Below are positions 51,641 to 60,272 of a stretch of DNA of 64,000 nt, one piece after another. The translations under genes were made by a program, and so were the position numbers. Position 1 is the first letter of the stretch; the number at the start of each line of letters is the position of its first letter. Under the pieces are notes generated by a model, which saw nothing but the letters and a program-made list of their open reading frames with translations, searched no databases and had not been told where the DNA came from. Source of the DNA: Paenibacillus sp. FSL H7-0326 (lineage in GTDB: Bacteria > Bacillota > Bacilli > Paenibacillales > Paenibacillaceae); contig NZ_MPVN01000003.1 of NCBI RefSeq assembly GCF_001955535.1, forward strand, positions 582,053 to 646,052. Direction: 5' to 3'.

Positions 51641-52870
51641 ATGAGTAATTTATTCGTATCAGAAAAACTTGTCCTGCCCAATGGCAAAATAATTAAAAAT
51701 CGCTTCTTTAAATCAGCGATGAGCGAAACCATGGCTAAGCGCGATAACAGCCCCAACATAATGCATGTTAACTTATACAGTCAGTGGGCAAAAGGCGGTG
51801 CAGGAATCGTTCTGACTGGAAACGTGATGGTAGACCGGACAGCTCTTGGTGAACCTGGTAATGTTGTAGTTGAAGATGAACGTGACATGGATATGTTAAA
51901 GCAATGGGCGAAGGCGGGAACAGCTAATAATACACATTTGTGGATGCAGATTAATCATCCAGGGAAGCAATCCCCAAAATCAATTTCCAAGCATCCCGTA
52001 GCACCTAGCGCTATACCCGTAGGAGGCAGTTATGGTAGTGCATTTTATCCACCCAGAACACTGACTACAGAAGAAGTTAAAGGTTTGATTCAACGTTTTG
52101 TTAATACAGCAAGAATTGCTAAAAAAGCTGGTTTCACTGGGGTTCAAATACACGGAGCCCACGGATATTTAGTAAACCAATTCTTGTCTCCTGCTGAGAA
52201 CCACAGAACAGACCAGTACGGAGGTACTCTAGAAAATCGGATGCGATTCTTGGTGGATATATACCAAGGCATGCGTAAAGCCCTAAGTAATAATTTCCCA
52301 ATAGGACTTAAATTAAATTCCTCCGATTTCAAGGAGGGTGGATTTAGTGAAGAGGACTCTATTGAAGTAGTAAAAAAGATGGCTGAGATCGGCATAGACT
52401 TAATAGAAATATCAGGTGGAAGTTATGAGAACCCAAAAATGTCCTCAGGAACTGGAAAAGGTAGTGATGATGTTTTTTTTCTTGAATATGCGCAGAAATT
52501 AAAATCTTTAGTCGACGTACCAATTGTAGTAACTGGAGGTTTTAGATCCTTAGAGATTATGGAAGAAGCTTTAAAAAATGAAAGAACGTCAATGATTGGA
52601 ATCGCGCGTCCGTTAGCTATGGTGCCAGACATTCCCAATCGTATATTTCAAGGTCGATATGAAACAGTGAAGACGCAAAGGCTGACTACTGGATTTAAAA
52701 CGTTGGATAAGAAGTTTGGTACTGCAATCGGCAATAGTTATTACGAACAGCAAATGAAGCGGCTGGCCAAAGGAAAACAATCAAAGAGAACGACCAATGC
52801 CTGGAGTCCTCTATTGCATACCGTGATGTTACATGGCCCACATGTCTTTATGCCGCGTCGTTCCAAATAA
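51641..52870 (+). CDS. NADH:flavin oxidoreductase (Old Yellow Enzyme family)
   Basis: The 409-residue FMN TIM-barrel protein has LPNGKIIKNRFFKSAMSET, MQINHPGKQSPK, the substrate/FMN motif GVQIHGAHGYLVNQFLSP and its partner SDQYGG-like HRTDQYGGTLENRM, then VVTGGFRS and IGIARPLA. It would reduce activated C=C bonds or nitro groups with NAD(P)H. The C-terminal 80 residues are a basic extension (RLAKGKQSKRTTNAW). The GAAGGAG upstream is unusually far from the ATG (about 19 nt). A divergent TetR gene probably represses it. Confidence 0.93.
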   Translation: MSNLFVSEKLVLPNGKIIKNRFFKSAMSETMAKRDNSPNIMHVNLYSQWAKGGAGIVLTGNVMVDRTALGEPGNVVVEDERDMDMLKQWAKAGTANNTHLWMQINHPGKQSPKSISKHPVAPSAIPVGGSYGSAFYPPRTLTTEEVKGLIQRFVNTARIAKKAGFTGVQIHGAHGYLVNQFLSPAENHRTDQYGGTLENRMRFLVDIYQGMRKALSNNFPIGLKLNSSDFKEGGFSEEDSIEVVKKMAEIGIDLIEISGGSYENPKMSSGTGKGSDDVFFLEYAQKLKSLVDVPIVVTGGFRSLEIMEEALKNERTSMIGIARPLAMVPDIPNRIFQGRYETVKTQRLTTGFKTLDKKFGTAIGNSYYEQQMKRLAKGKQSKRTTNAWSPLLHTVMLHGPHVFMPRRSK

Positions 52871-52959
52871 GGATTAAACATCACTCCATAGAGCTGTTAG
52901 AAGAGAGGTGGATTACTTTTGAAACCATTGCTGTCATTTGTGCGGGGCCCGGCTTAGGT

Positions 52960-53110
52960 CTCATTGGTTACAACAGCCGATTCCCGATTAAATGAGTATC
53001 TAACTATGTTCCTGTGCAATTCATTGGATTGTGTTTTAAGGAATCGGGCTAATTGAAATGAAAAGGGGAAGTGATGTCGGGGGACAACAACATATTCCTA
53101 TTGAAGTCGT
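52960..53110. repeat. Dispersed repeat B, copy 6
   Basis: CCGATTCCCGATTAAATGAGTATCTAAC, then TGTCGGGGGACAACAACATA and CCTATTGAAGTCG. The second half runs into the small open frame at 53058. Confidence 0.7.
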
Positions 53111-53378
53111 TTCGAAGACTTATGTTAGATATTCTTATGATTATCATTCATTGGGAATGATCGAGACTTCAACTCGATGGGTGAGGAGAGAGGATTATGA
53201 AAACTTTAAGCAAAAGAAGACAGCGATGGAGACTGCAGAAAGCCATCAAAAGGAACAGATTACAGAGTATCTCCGGACGCATTACCTTGAAGCGTGGATG
53301 AGTTTGTTCACCGAGGTTCGTCGGAACAAAAAAGCCATTTGGAGTCGATTACGTGAGCTTGGAATACCAGTGTGTTGA
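53058..53378 (+). CDS. Hypothetical basic protein, start overlaps repeat B
   Basis: A 106-residue open frame (IETSTRWVRREDYENFKQKK, MSLFTEVRRNKKAIWSRLRE). The first 20 residues are encoded by a repeat B copy, so either the repeat inserted into an older gene or the real start is further in. I do not recognise the family. It may be the C-terminal end of a broken protein. Confidence 0.35.
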   Translation: MKRGSDVGGQQHIPIEVVSKTYVRYSYDYHSLGMIETSTRWVRREDYENFKQKKTAMETAESHQKEQITEYLRTHYLEAWMSLFTEVRRNKKAIWSRLRELGIPVC

Positions 53379-53794
53379 AAATTCTAAAAGTGAACAATGA
53401 TGAAAAGATTAAAATCCTTAATACTTCTACAAAAGATGTACAAGCTGAGTATTCAAAGGCAAGAAGTGAAATGATGCAACGATCAATGAAATAAATACAT
53501 CACAATATCCCAGGAGTGAGTACTGTACCGAACCCCTTCTTCTTTAAACGGGATCACTGTTTCCACGAGAGTTGACGCGGGAGCAAAAGATGCGAGAAAA
53601 GCTAATTTCAAAGCTACCATCATGTCGATTACTGGTTCAAAACCAAACAAATTAGATTTTAAGCTGAGTCTCGGTAGATCAATGACACGATCAACTACTA
53701 CGAACATAGTCTCATCTGTTACTTAATACTTTGTCCGGGATACTTTGAATTAAAGTTGGTGCTACAGTCACTCATTCCTTTGATGCAAGCGTAA
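53379..53794. other. Remnant-rich stretch ahead of toxin tip
   Basis: Short open runs on the plus strand (53375-53494: KIKILNTSTKDVQAEYSKAR; about 53566-53727: RVDAGAKDARKANFKATIMS) are not continuous and have no ribosome sites. They may be pieces of the toxin gene that once preceded the tip at 53795. Confidence 0.4.
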
Positions 53795-53974
53795 CAGGTT
53801 TCTACACAGACTTGGTTTAATAAGACATATCCAAATAATTATGATTGGAGCTTGAATCATGTCCATCGTATGAGACCTAGAAACTTGGGTGGTACCAATG
53901 ACTATTCAAATTTAATACCAATTTTAAATACTCATCATACTTCGGTAGTTACCCCATGGTTTGTGGCTTACTAA
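53795..53974 (+). pseudogene. Detached polymorphic-toxin tip, HNH-like
   Basis: An open run without start codon reads TWFNKTYPNNYDWSLNHVHR, MRPRNLGGTNDYSNLIPILN and HHTSVVTPWFVAY before a stop. His-x-His, the GGTNDxSNL segment and the later His pair resemble HNH nuclease tips of polymorphic toxins. An immunity-type SUKH gene starts 32 nt later. Only the final 60 residues remain, so it cannot be secreted on its own. Confidence 0.75.
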
Positions 53975-54005
53975 ATCTATTAAATATGTAAAGGGTGTTG
54001 ACTTA

Positions 54006-54536
54006 ATGAGCACAAACAATACTCTCAACCAGGGGCTTAGAGGTTTGATTACTCGAACCAGAAATAACAATTATAGTGCAAGCATCTATAATATTGATGG
54101 TATTGAAGAGAAGTACACTTTTAAGTTCAATATCCCTGTAAGTAATGATATAATCGCTTCCAAGCTTTTAGTTAACTTAAATTATCAACTACCGCTTGAT
54201 TATGAAGATTTCCTCAGAACTACTGATGGTTGTCGTCTTTTTGAGCATCCTCAAGATGGCTCTGAACATGATATATATGGCTTAAATGAAGTGTTAACAC
54301 AGAAAGAAATTATTGACTCAACCTATGAGAAACCTGAACTATTAAATGTCGCTTATATTCTACAGGATTATATCTTCATTAATCTTAAAGAAGTGTCTGA
54401 GGGCAGACCAACCTACATGTATGTTAATGATTGTTATTCGCCTATAGAATATATGAGAAGTTTGAATTGCGACTTTCAAACATGGTTAGATCGCTTTATA
54501 GTATGCCAAGGAAATAAATATTGGAATTGGTTATAA
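54006..54536 (+). CDS. SMI1/KNR4 (SUKH) family immunity-type protein
   Basis: The 176-residue protein has the SUKH pattern: a helix-strand N-terminus, YQLPLDYEDFLRTTDGCRLF (the P-x-x-Y-x-x-F-L-x-x-x-D/N-G core), then DIYGLNEVL and IFINLKEVSEG. ATG 54006 has AAAGGG upstream; an earlier in-frame TTG falls inside the toxin tip. It follows the toxin tip directly, so it probably neutralised that nuclease. It ends at a terminator. Confidence 0.88.
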   Translation: MSTNNTLNQGLRGLITRTRNNNYSASIYNIDGIEEKYTFKFNIPVSNDIIASKLLVNLNYQLPLDYEDFLRTTDGCRLFEHPQDGSEHDIYGLNEVLTQKEIIDSTYEKPELLNVAYILQDYIFINLKEVSEGRPTYMYVNDCYSPIEYMRSLNCDFQTWLDRFIVCQGNKYWNWL

Positions 54537-54541
54537 GATTG

Positions 54542-54567
54542 GAGCAGCCATCATTGGCTGCTCTTTT
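54542..54567 (+). terminator. Terminator after SUKH gene
   Basis: GAGCAGCCA pairs with TGGCTGCTC over a 4-nt loop, followed by TTTTGTT. Confidence 0.88.
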
Positions 54568-54661
54568 GTTGTTAAAAGAAGGAAACTACAGCCCCTTAAA
54601 TTGCCCCTGATACGGGACGATTTTCCGTCGTCATCGCTCGAGCGTCAGTGTGTCTCAATGA

Positions 54662-54921
54662 TCTGGATCGGAAGTAAATGGTAGTAAGGCAAGGATTGAT
54701 GTTGAAAACCCTAACCCTGGCCAACGTCCGGGACAGATTCATTATCAAGACGCAAATAATAAGAAGTATTTGTTTGACCCGCAATAAAGAGCGTTCGTTG
54801 ATTCAAATGGTAAACTTGCTCCGAAAAGTGTTAATAAGATGCTTGAAGATTCAAATTTCGTCAAGAAATGAATGTGGGTCTTACTCAATATCTCGGTGAA
54901 AGTCCTTATACTAAAAAATGA
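54662..54921 (+). pseudogene. Second detached polymorphic-toxin tip, broken
   Basis: The frame reads GSEVNGSKARIDVENPNPGQ and RPGQIHYQDANNKKYLFDPQ, then an in-frame stop, KLAPKSVNKMLEDSNFVKK, and after a 1-nt shift MNVGLTQYLGESPYTKK. ARIDVENPNPGQRPGQIHYQD is characteristic of the C-termini of WapA/RHS/LXG-type toxins. The stop (54919-54921) overlaps the next start as ATGA, as in intact toxin-immunity pairs. Confidence 0.8.
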
Positions 54922-55415
54922 GGTGGAGAAGAATTAAAACTAATGCCAAGATGAAACAATACATTAATACTATAAAGACTGAAAATGTGAATAATTTCAC
55001 CGTAGAATTTAATAGGTTAGAGAATATTATTTTCCCAAGTTTTTTAGAATGGGATAATTGTGTTCTCTTAAGTCAGCAAAAAGAGAGTGAATTACCGACG
55101 CATTTTTCGTCTAATCAGTTTGTATCTGATAGAACTGCATTTGAAGCCGATTATAATCATATTCACTTAAATGATATTTTTGATGAGGGTGTACATCCAG
55201 ATTTAATCTTAAACATAGGAATAAAGATTCTTGAAGTTTGGACTGCAGTTCTCTACAAAGAATTCAACGGACTTAGGAAGTTTATGCTAATACTCTCATA
55301 TGACGCTGAAGAGGTGGTTTTACGCTTTTATAATGTTAGGAAAAATGAAGTACCTTGGCTTGACTCTGCTAAATTAGATTCATATCTAGATGGTTTAATG
55401 CTTATTGAAATATAA
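54918..55415 (+). CDS. Probable immunity protein partner of the second toxin tip
   Basis: The protein is up to 165 residues, acidic and soluble (NVNNFTVEFNRLENIIFPSF, HLNDIFDEGVHPDLILNIGI, LYKEFNGLRKFMLILSYDAE). No family name comes to mind. The start may be ATG 54918, coupled to the toxin stop, or ATG 54951. Its position after a toxin tip and its size argue for an immunity role; this is inferred from context. Confidence 0.6.
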   Translation: MRWRRIKTNAKMKQYINTIKTENVNNFTVEFNRLENIIFPSFLEWDNCVLLSQQKESELPTHFSSNQFVSDRTAFEADYNHIHLNDIFDEGVHPDLILNIGIKILEVWTAVLYKEFNGLRKFMLILSYDAEEVVLRFYNVRKNEVPWLDSAKLDSYLDGLMLIEI

Positions 55416-55569
55416 AGCTTTCTAAATATGCTTATGACCTTATCATTGATGAGCTGCAACGTTTGAAATGACCATGTATAGTTAAACATGAAGAACATAA
55501 AGAATGAAACGGCTTGAATAATCCCATTGTTGGTATTAATATTATATTTGGAAACAATGGAGGTGTAAC

Positions 55570-56091
55570 ATGTCAAAGGATATATATAATGTAATGATAA
55601 ATCCTACGCGAATGAGAATTGTACAGATACTTGCTTCGCAAGAAAAAAAGACAGCTACCGAGTTATGCGAATTAATAAGTGATGTTCCACGCACTACTCT
55701 ATATCGGCATATCAACATCCTAATAGATGCCCATGTGCTGACAGTTGTTGAGGAAAGAAAAGTACGTGGAAGTGTTGAGAGGACTCTTTCGCTCAATACG
55801 GATGAATTGAGCAAGCAAAATACTATGGAGGACGTCCCAAAAAAGCTGTTTACGTTCCTTATGAACATCTATACAAAATTTGATAAGTATTTCAATCGAG
55901 AGAACTTTAAGCCGGGAAACAACAAGATATTTTTCAATAATACTATCTTAATGATGGACGATCGGGAGTTTGACCAATTCCTTTTGGAACTACAAGGCTT
56001 ACTCATAAAACACTCGCACGAAATGTCAGAAGGAAGAAGACCAAGAGATATTTCAATTATATCTGCCCCCCCCGGAGAAAGTGAGAAATAG
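55570..56091 (+). CDS. ArsR-like winged-helix transcriptional regulator
   Basis: The 173-residue protein has an N-terminal winged helix (MINPTRMRIVQILASQ, TATELCELISDVPRTTLYRH, INILIDAHVLTVVEER) and a helical C-terminal domain with conserved FLLELQGLL. TGGAGGTGTAAC precedes the ATG. It lies 2 nt ahead of a hydrolase gene, so the two form an operon; regulators of this type often control adjacent membrane or hydrolase genes. Confidence 0.85.
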   Translation: MSKDIYNVMINPTRMRIVQILASQEKKTATELCELISDVPRTTLYRHINILIDAHVLTVVEERKVRGSVERTLSLNTDELSKQNTMEDVPKKLFTFLMNIYTKFDKYFNRENFKPGNNKIFFNNTILMMDDREFDQFLLELQGLLIKHSHEMSEGRRPRDISIISAPPGESEK

Positions 56092-56093
56092 AA

Positions 56094-57056
56094 ATGCGTA
56101 AGCACTCAAGAAATAAAAGGTGGAAGAAAAAAATGTTGACTATTCTTGCTGTTATCCTATGCATTATGGTATCAATAAACCTTATTAGCCTAATTATCAA
56201 TCAGGTGTTTTTTTCCAATGAGTTAGAAAAAATCACACCATATGGAGAAATGGTTGAAGTAGACGGTCAAAACATGCACATCTATTCAATGGGTGAAGGA
56301 GAAAAAACCATTGTGCTACTACCGGGTTTTGGAAATCCGTTGCCTTCTGCTGATTTCGGGCCGTTGATGCGAGAGTTGTCAAAAAATTATACCGTTGTCT
56401 GTGTGGAGTATTTTGGTGTTGGTTTTAGCGATGAAACAGAAGTGCCGAGGACGAATGAAAATGTTACACAAGAAATAAGAACGGCTTTATCCGAAGCTTG
56501 TTTTTCCCCTCCGTATTTACTAATGCCACATTCCGGATCTGGCATTTACACTGAACACTACGCATCAACATACCCTGATGAAATATCCGGAATTATTATG
56601 CTCGATCCTACATCATCGGCTACGAAGGGAGCCGATACACCAGGTTTTGTGTATGGGATAAGTAAGATACAGGAGGCTATTGGGCTAAGTAGATATGTTA
56701 ATCCTCTTATCGTATCATCCGTGCTTTCCATGAAGGAATCCAATGGATATACCGAACAAGAAATTAATGATTACACCAAATTTATGAACCATGTAAATAA
56801 TGATAATCTCATAGATCAGATGAAGCGTCTAAATGATAATATTCTTCAAGTAATGGATATGGATTTTCCAGAAAACATTCCTGTTTTAATAATAGGCGCC
56901 TCCAAAACAGGAGAGGAATACCATACAGAGCATTTGAAACGGCTCGGCCAGAACGCAGAATTAGCCATCCTTGAAGGATCACACTATATCTATCATTCCC
57001 AGCTTTCTGAAATACACAATAAAACCGACACATTCGTTGAAACACGGATAAAGTAA
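56094..57056 (+). CDS. Membrane-anchored alpha/beta hydrolase
   Basis: The 320-residue protein has a basic start then a hydrophobic anchor (MLTILAVILCIMVSINLISL), followed by an alpha/beta hydrolase: VLLPGFGNPLPSADFG (oxyanion), LLMPHSGSGIYTEHYA with the presumed Ser nucleophile in HSG (the elbow is PHSGSG rather than GxSxG), DPTSSATK and GSHYIYHSQ with the His. It likely acts outside the membrane. The regulator upstream is coupled. Confidence 0.85.
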   Translation: MRKHSRNKRWKKKMLTILAVILCIMVSINLISLIINQVFFSNELEKITPYGEMVEVDGQNMHIYSMGEGEKTIVLLPGFGNPLPSADFGPLMRELSKNYTVVCVEYFGVGFSDETEVPRTNENVTQEIRTALSEACFSPPYLLMPHSGSGIYTEHYASTYPDEISGIIMLDPTSSATKGADTPGFVYGISKIQEAIGLSRYVNPLIVSSVLSMKESNGYTEQEINDYTKFMNHVNNDNLIDQMKRLNDNILQVMDMDFPENIPVLIIGASKTGEEYHTEHLKRLGQNAELAILEGSHYIYHSQLSEIHNKTDTFVETRIK

Positions 57057-57086
57057 TACCTTCACTTCGGGCAAAGTTGGCCCGAA

Positions 57087-57392
57087 ATGCGAACACTCAA
57101 AACAGCCGCTACTTTAGTGTTTTGGTCGAGGTCATATGAGCAATATCTGATTGAAATAGAAGAGAATAGACGCCAACGAAAAGAATTCAAGCGTCTAGAA
57201 GAACAAAGGGAGGAGGCTAATGCGGAGAGGGAAGCGCTTGAACTGAAGAAAACTAGACGCGATATCCATAAATACTCCAAGGATATTCTGGCAGAACGTT
57301 CGATGTTGAACAGAGGCATGACACCAAATGAAAAGCGTTTGTTCTTGACTCTGGCGAGTAAATATGAATTAGGGGCATCCAATCTCGGTTGA
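57087..57392 (+). CDS. Hypothetical coiled-coil protein
   Basis: 101 residues, mostly charged helix (YLIEIEENRRQRKEFKRLEE, EREALELKKTRRDIHKYSKD). No clear ribosome site is seen, but the frame is long and the composition is protein-like. The following 100 nt hold another open run (SMVHNPNAQEVWVSADGESV) that may be a fragment. Family unknown. Confidence 0.4.
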   Translation: MRTLKTAATLVFWSRSYEQYLIEIEENRRQRKEFKRLEEQREEANAEREALELKKTRRDIHKYSKDILAERSMLNRGMTPNEKRLFLTLASKYELGASNLG

Positions 57393-57510
57393 TCGGAGCA
57401 TGGTGCATAATCCGAATGCCCAAGAGGTTTGGGTTAGCGCAGACGGCGAATCCGTCCGTATTGCGACAGGCGAAACGAAGAGGCTGAGATAACAAGCAAG
57501 GATCAAATAA

Positions 57511-57538
57511 CCCCCATCTTTGACATCAAAGACGGGGG
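57511..57538. terminator. Bidirectional terminator
   Basis: CCCCCATCTTTGA pairs with TCAAAGACGGGGG (one mismatch) with AAATAA and TATTAT outside; it separates convergent genes. Confidence 0.85.
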
Positions 57539-57573
57539 CTATTATGAGGACAGCGGAAGCAGCCGGTCTCCTA

Positions 57574-58326
57574 TTACAAAGGGTACGAATACTGCGCTAT
57601 TCCTGGAATCGTATAAACTCTGCTATAACCCGCATCTATAAGGGCTTGCGAAGCTATAGAACTTTTATACCCCTTTTGACAGTAAAGGATTAATGGAGTA
57701 TCCTTTCGCACGCACACCGAGAACGGGTTATTGAAGATATCCTGTAACGGTATACAAATGCTTCCTCGGATATGCCCTGTTCGATACTCCTCATTCGTAC
57801 GCACATCGACTAGCATTGCCGTAGGGTCACTCACCATCAGCTCACATGCTTCATCAGGGGTCAGATGCTTACTTTGAAATACTCTGCCCTCAGTCCGAGG
57901 AATACGCTGCTCCCTATCAAGCATTCTTGCTACAATTACTTCTGCTTCCACACGAGTTAAGCTGCCCGCTGCATCGAACAGGTATGGGTCACGTCCGTGC
58001 ATTATACCTTTTACATATATCTGCGCGATGTGCATGACGCAGGTACGGCAGGAATACAAGTCCCTAAGATATTCTGCCGCCGACCAATCCTGCTCGTCTC
58101 TTTCTCCGAATTCGGTCAGAAGGGCCTCATGAACGATTCTTGCAGCGGAACGGCGCTCAATGGGTTTGCTTATGTTGGTTAGATCATAGTCCTCAATTAT
58201 TCCCTTATACAACGCGTAATCCATATAGCCTGACGACCAACTGCCGCGCGTTGGCTCTATATGGCCTTTTATGCTTCTAATGACCATGGTCACAAACTGT
58301 TCGGTAGTAATAAGATCCTCAATCAT
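57574..58326 (-). CDS. SLH-like repeats fused to a rhodanese domain
   Basis: The 250-residue protein begins with two SLH-like units: LITTEQFVTMVIRSIKGHIE and MDYALYKGIIEDYDLT, then KPIERRSAARIVHEAL; and MHIAQIYVKGIMHGRDPYLF with SLTRVEAEVIVARML. The C-terminal 95 residues are a rhodanese: LTPDEACELMVSDPTAMLVD, VRTNEEYRTGHIRGSICIPL and the active-site loop LILYCQKGYKSSIASQALID with Cys. No signal peptide is seen, which is odd for SLH units. It starts 4 nt after the alpha-galactosidase stop, so the two are cotranscribed. Function unknown; sulfur transfer or anion binding is possible. Confidence 0.85.
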   Translation of the reverse strand: MIEDLITTEQFVTMVIRSIKGHIEPTRGSWSSGYMDYALYKGIIEDYDLTNISKPIERRSAARIVHEALLTEFGERDEQDWSAAEYLRDLYSCRTCVMHIAQIYVKGIMHGRDPYLFDAAGSLTRVEAEVIVARMLDREQRIPRTEGRVFQSKHLTPDEACELMVSDPTAMLVDVRTNEEYRTGHIRGSICIPLQDIFNNPFSVCVRKDTPLILYCQKGYKSSIASQALIDAGYSRVYTIPGIAQYSYPL

Positions 58327-58330
58327 CAGC

Positions 58331-60148
58331 TTATAATACAGGAGTAACTCTTAGGGTAACATTGTCATAGGCGTCAATGCCTGTAACAGAGAAGGTCTTT
58401 GAAATGCTCGTTGTCACCTCGCCTGTCCATAAATCCTTTAGGCAATAGCTTGCTGCATGTTTGAATGTTTCAATATCAACCATTTTATGTCCAAGATAAT
58501 CGATAATGCGGCTTACATCAACGGAGTGCTCCTTCGTATCTTTCGAGTCGCTGAGATTGATAAAGGATATGGCCATATCTCCGTTCGCAAGAGGCTTTGC
58601 CAGAATATCGACCCGGTTGTTATTCGCAATATAGGCCGTATCGGGATTGGCATGATCGATAGAGCAGTAAATTCTTTTGGCTTGGACACCGAGGGAATCC
58701 TGGTTCAAGGCGATGACCTCTTTGTTCGCAATAATCCTCCATAGCTCGTCGCCCTTAGCAATCCGTCTTAAATCCATTCCAAGCATAATCGGAGAATTCA
58801 TCATGCACCACATCGTCATATGCGTTTTGCTCATGGTCGTTGTAATCCCGTTCATACCAATGACAAGCATATCGGGATCGTTCCACCCCTTATCAAGCCC
58901 GGCAAACTCATCCATAATAACCGCCTTGCTATATTGCGAAGTTATGCTTGCGGTATGGTTCGAACTCCATTCGGCGGAGCCAGGATTTCCATCGGAGCCG
59001 ACGCTGAAGGTTATGTCGTTAAGAATACGCCAGGAGTCACCAACCTTATATCCCCAGTTTTGCGGCTGCGTTTTTCCCCATTCGCAAATGGAGAATACAA
59101 TATCATGGTTAGGGTCAGCCTTGTTCAAGCCTTCCAGCAAAACCGCATAGGAATTAAGCGTATTTTCTTGCCTTCTATGATTCATAAGACGTATGATGTT
59201 CTCTCCTTCATTTAGGGAAACCGTTATTTCTTCCGAATCTGCAAAGGCAGCCGTACTTTCGGTAAGAGGAAGCAAATCATCGAAATATCGGGTTTCATTC
59301 TCTGCGCTTCCAACCGCAAGCTGAAGCCAGCGTCCCGTGCCATTCTCCTCGCCGCTTGCGTAATTAACGGTTATGGCGTAGTTTCCGCCTTCTGGCACGT
59401 TTACGGTAAACGCCAGCTCTCCCCAGCGGTCGCCTACAGGTGTTGTCCCCACGTTTGTTCCGTCGAAGGTGCCGATATGGGTCACGTAGTCGCCGCTATT
59501 TTTTGATGCACCTTGGCCTAGAAGCACACCGTCATTAACAGCATTTAAAGTGATATTCAGTTCTTCGCCCGTAACCGTAATGCTTCTGATATTCGGGGCG
59601 TAGGAATATTTGGCGTTTGTGGAGTCCGAGAACGTGGCGTTGTCCCAGAGGTAGTAGCAATTATCCACTTTGATAAAGTCAACCCCCCATTCTATATAAG
59701 ACCTCGTGTCGACATCCTCAAAGCCGCAGGTGCCTACCGCGGAGCCTGCGCAAAGATGTGTTCCTATATCATTGTACATACCGAATTTAAGTCCCTTGCC
59801 GTGGATGTAATCGGATAGCGCCTTAAAGCCGCTTGGAAATTTAATCGTTTCGTTTGAAAGCAACCCGTTGACGCGTTCGGACTTATAGCAGCCGTCATCG
59901 AGCACGACATACTTGTATCCCAGCTCCGCAAGCCCCAAATCGACGATCGCGTCCGCCATCAACTTTGTAAGTGTCTCGCTGTTCTTGCTGCCGAAGGCAT
60001 TCCAGCTGTTCCAGCCCATAGCAGGGAGGCGGCCCTGCTTTTTATTCAGAAGCACCTTGCCGTTCGAGAAAGCCGGAAACATGTAGTCGGGATCCATGAT
60101 CTTGTCCGGCGCTGTCCTTGATGTAACTTTAGCTGATACTTTCTCCAT
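58331..60148 (-). CDS. GH27 alpha-galactosidase with inserted CBM-like domain
   Basis: About 605 residues. The GH27 barrel shows MGWNSWNAFGS, YKYVVLDDGCYKSERVNG, GLKFGMYNDIGTHLC and the nucleophile Asp in GVDFIKVDNCYY. A beta-rich insert of about 150 residues (SITVTGEELNITLNAVND to LNSYAVLLEG), similar to CBM35/CBM6 modules, interrupts the barrel. It resumes with IVFSICEWGKTQPQNWG and the acid/base Asp in GWNDPDMLVIG. The C-terminal beta domain follows. No signal peptide is seen. GAGGAGG precedes the ATG at 60148. It is divergent from an AraC regulator. Confidence 0.92.
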   Translation of the reverse strand: MEKVSAKVTSRTAPDKIMDPDYMFPAFSNGKVLLNKKQGRLPAMGWNSWNAFGSKNSETLTKLMADAIVDLGLAELGYKYVVLDDGCYKSERVNGLLSNETIKFPSGFKALSDYIHGKGLKFGMYNDIGTHLCAGSAVGTCGFEDVDTRSYIEWGVDFIKVDNCYYLWDNATFSDSTNAKYSYAPNIRSITVTGEELNITLNAVNDGVLLGQGASKNSGDYVTHIGTFDGTNVGTTPVGDRWGELAFTVNVPEGGNYAITVNYASGEENGTGRWLQLAVGSAENETRYFDDLLPLTESTAAFADSEEITVSLNEGENIIRLMNHRRQENTLNSYAVLLEGLNKADPNHDIVFSICEWGKTQPQNWGYKVGDSWRILNDITFSVGSDGNPGSAEWSSNHTASITSQYSKAVIMDEFAGLDKGWNDPDMLVIGMNGITTTMSKTHMTMWCMMNSPIMLGMDLRRIAKGDELWRIIANKEVIALNQDSLGVQAKRIYCSIDHANPDTAYIANNNRVDILAKPLANGDMAISFINLSDSKDTKEHSVDVSRIIDYLGHKMVDIETFKHAASYCLKDLWTGEVTTSISKTFSVTGIDAYDNVTLRVTPVL

Positions 60149-60272
60149 AAGAAATCCTCCTCGCAAGTTGCATTTTTATTGTTATGATAGGATAAATAGT
60201 GAAGTAGATAAATGTGTTTTTATCGAGTGATTATGGGGAAATGTGATATAGTAGTTCCGGGAGCTGAATACA

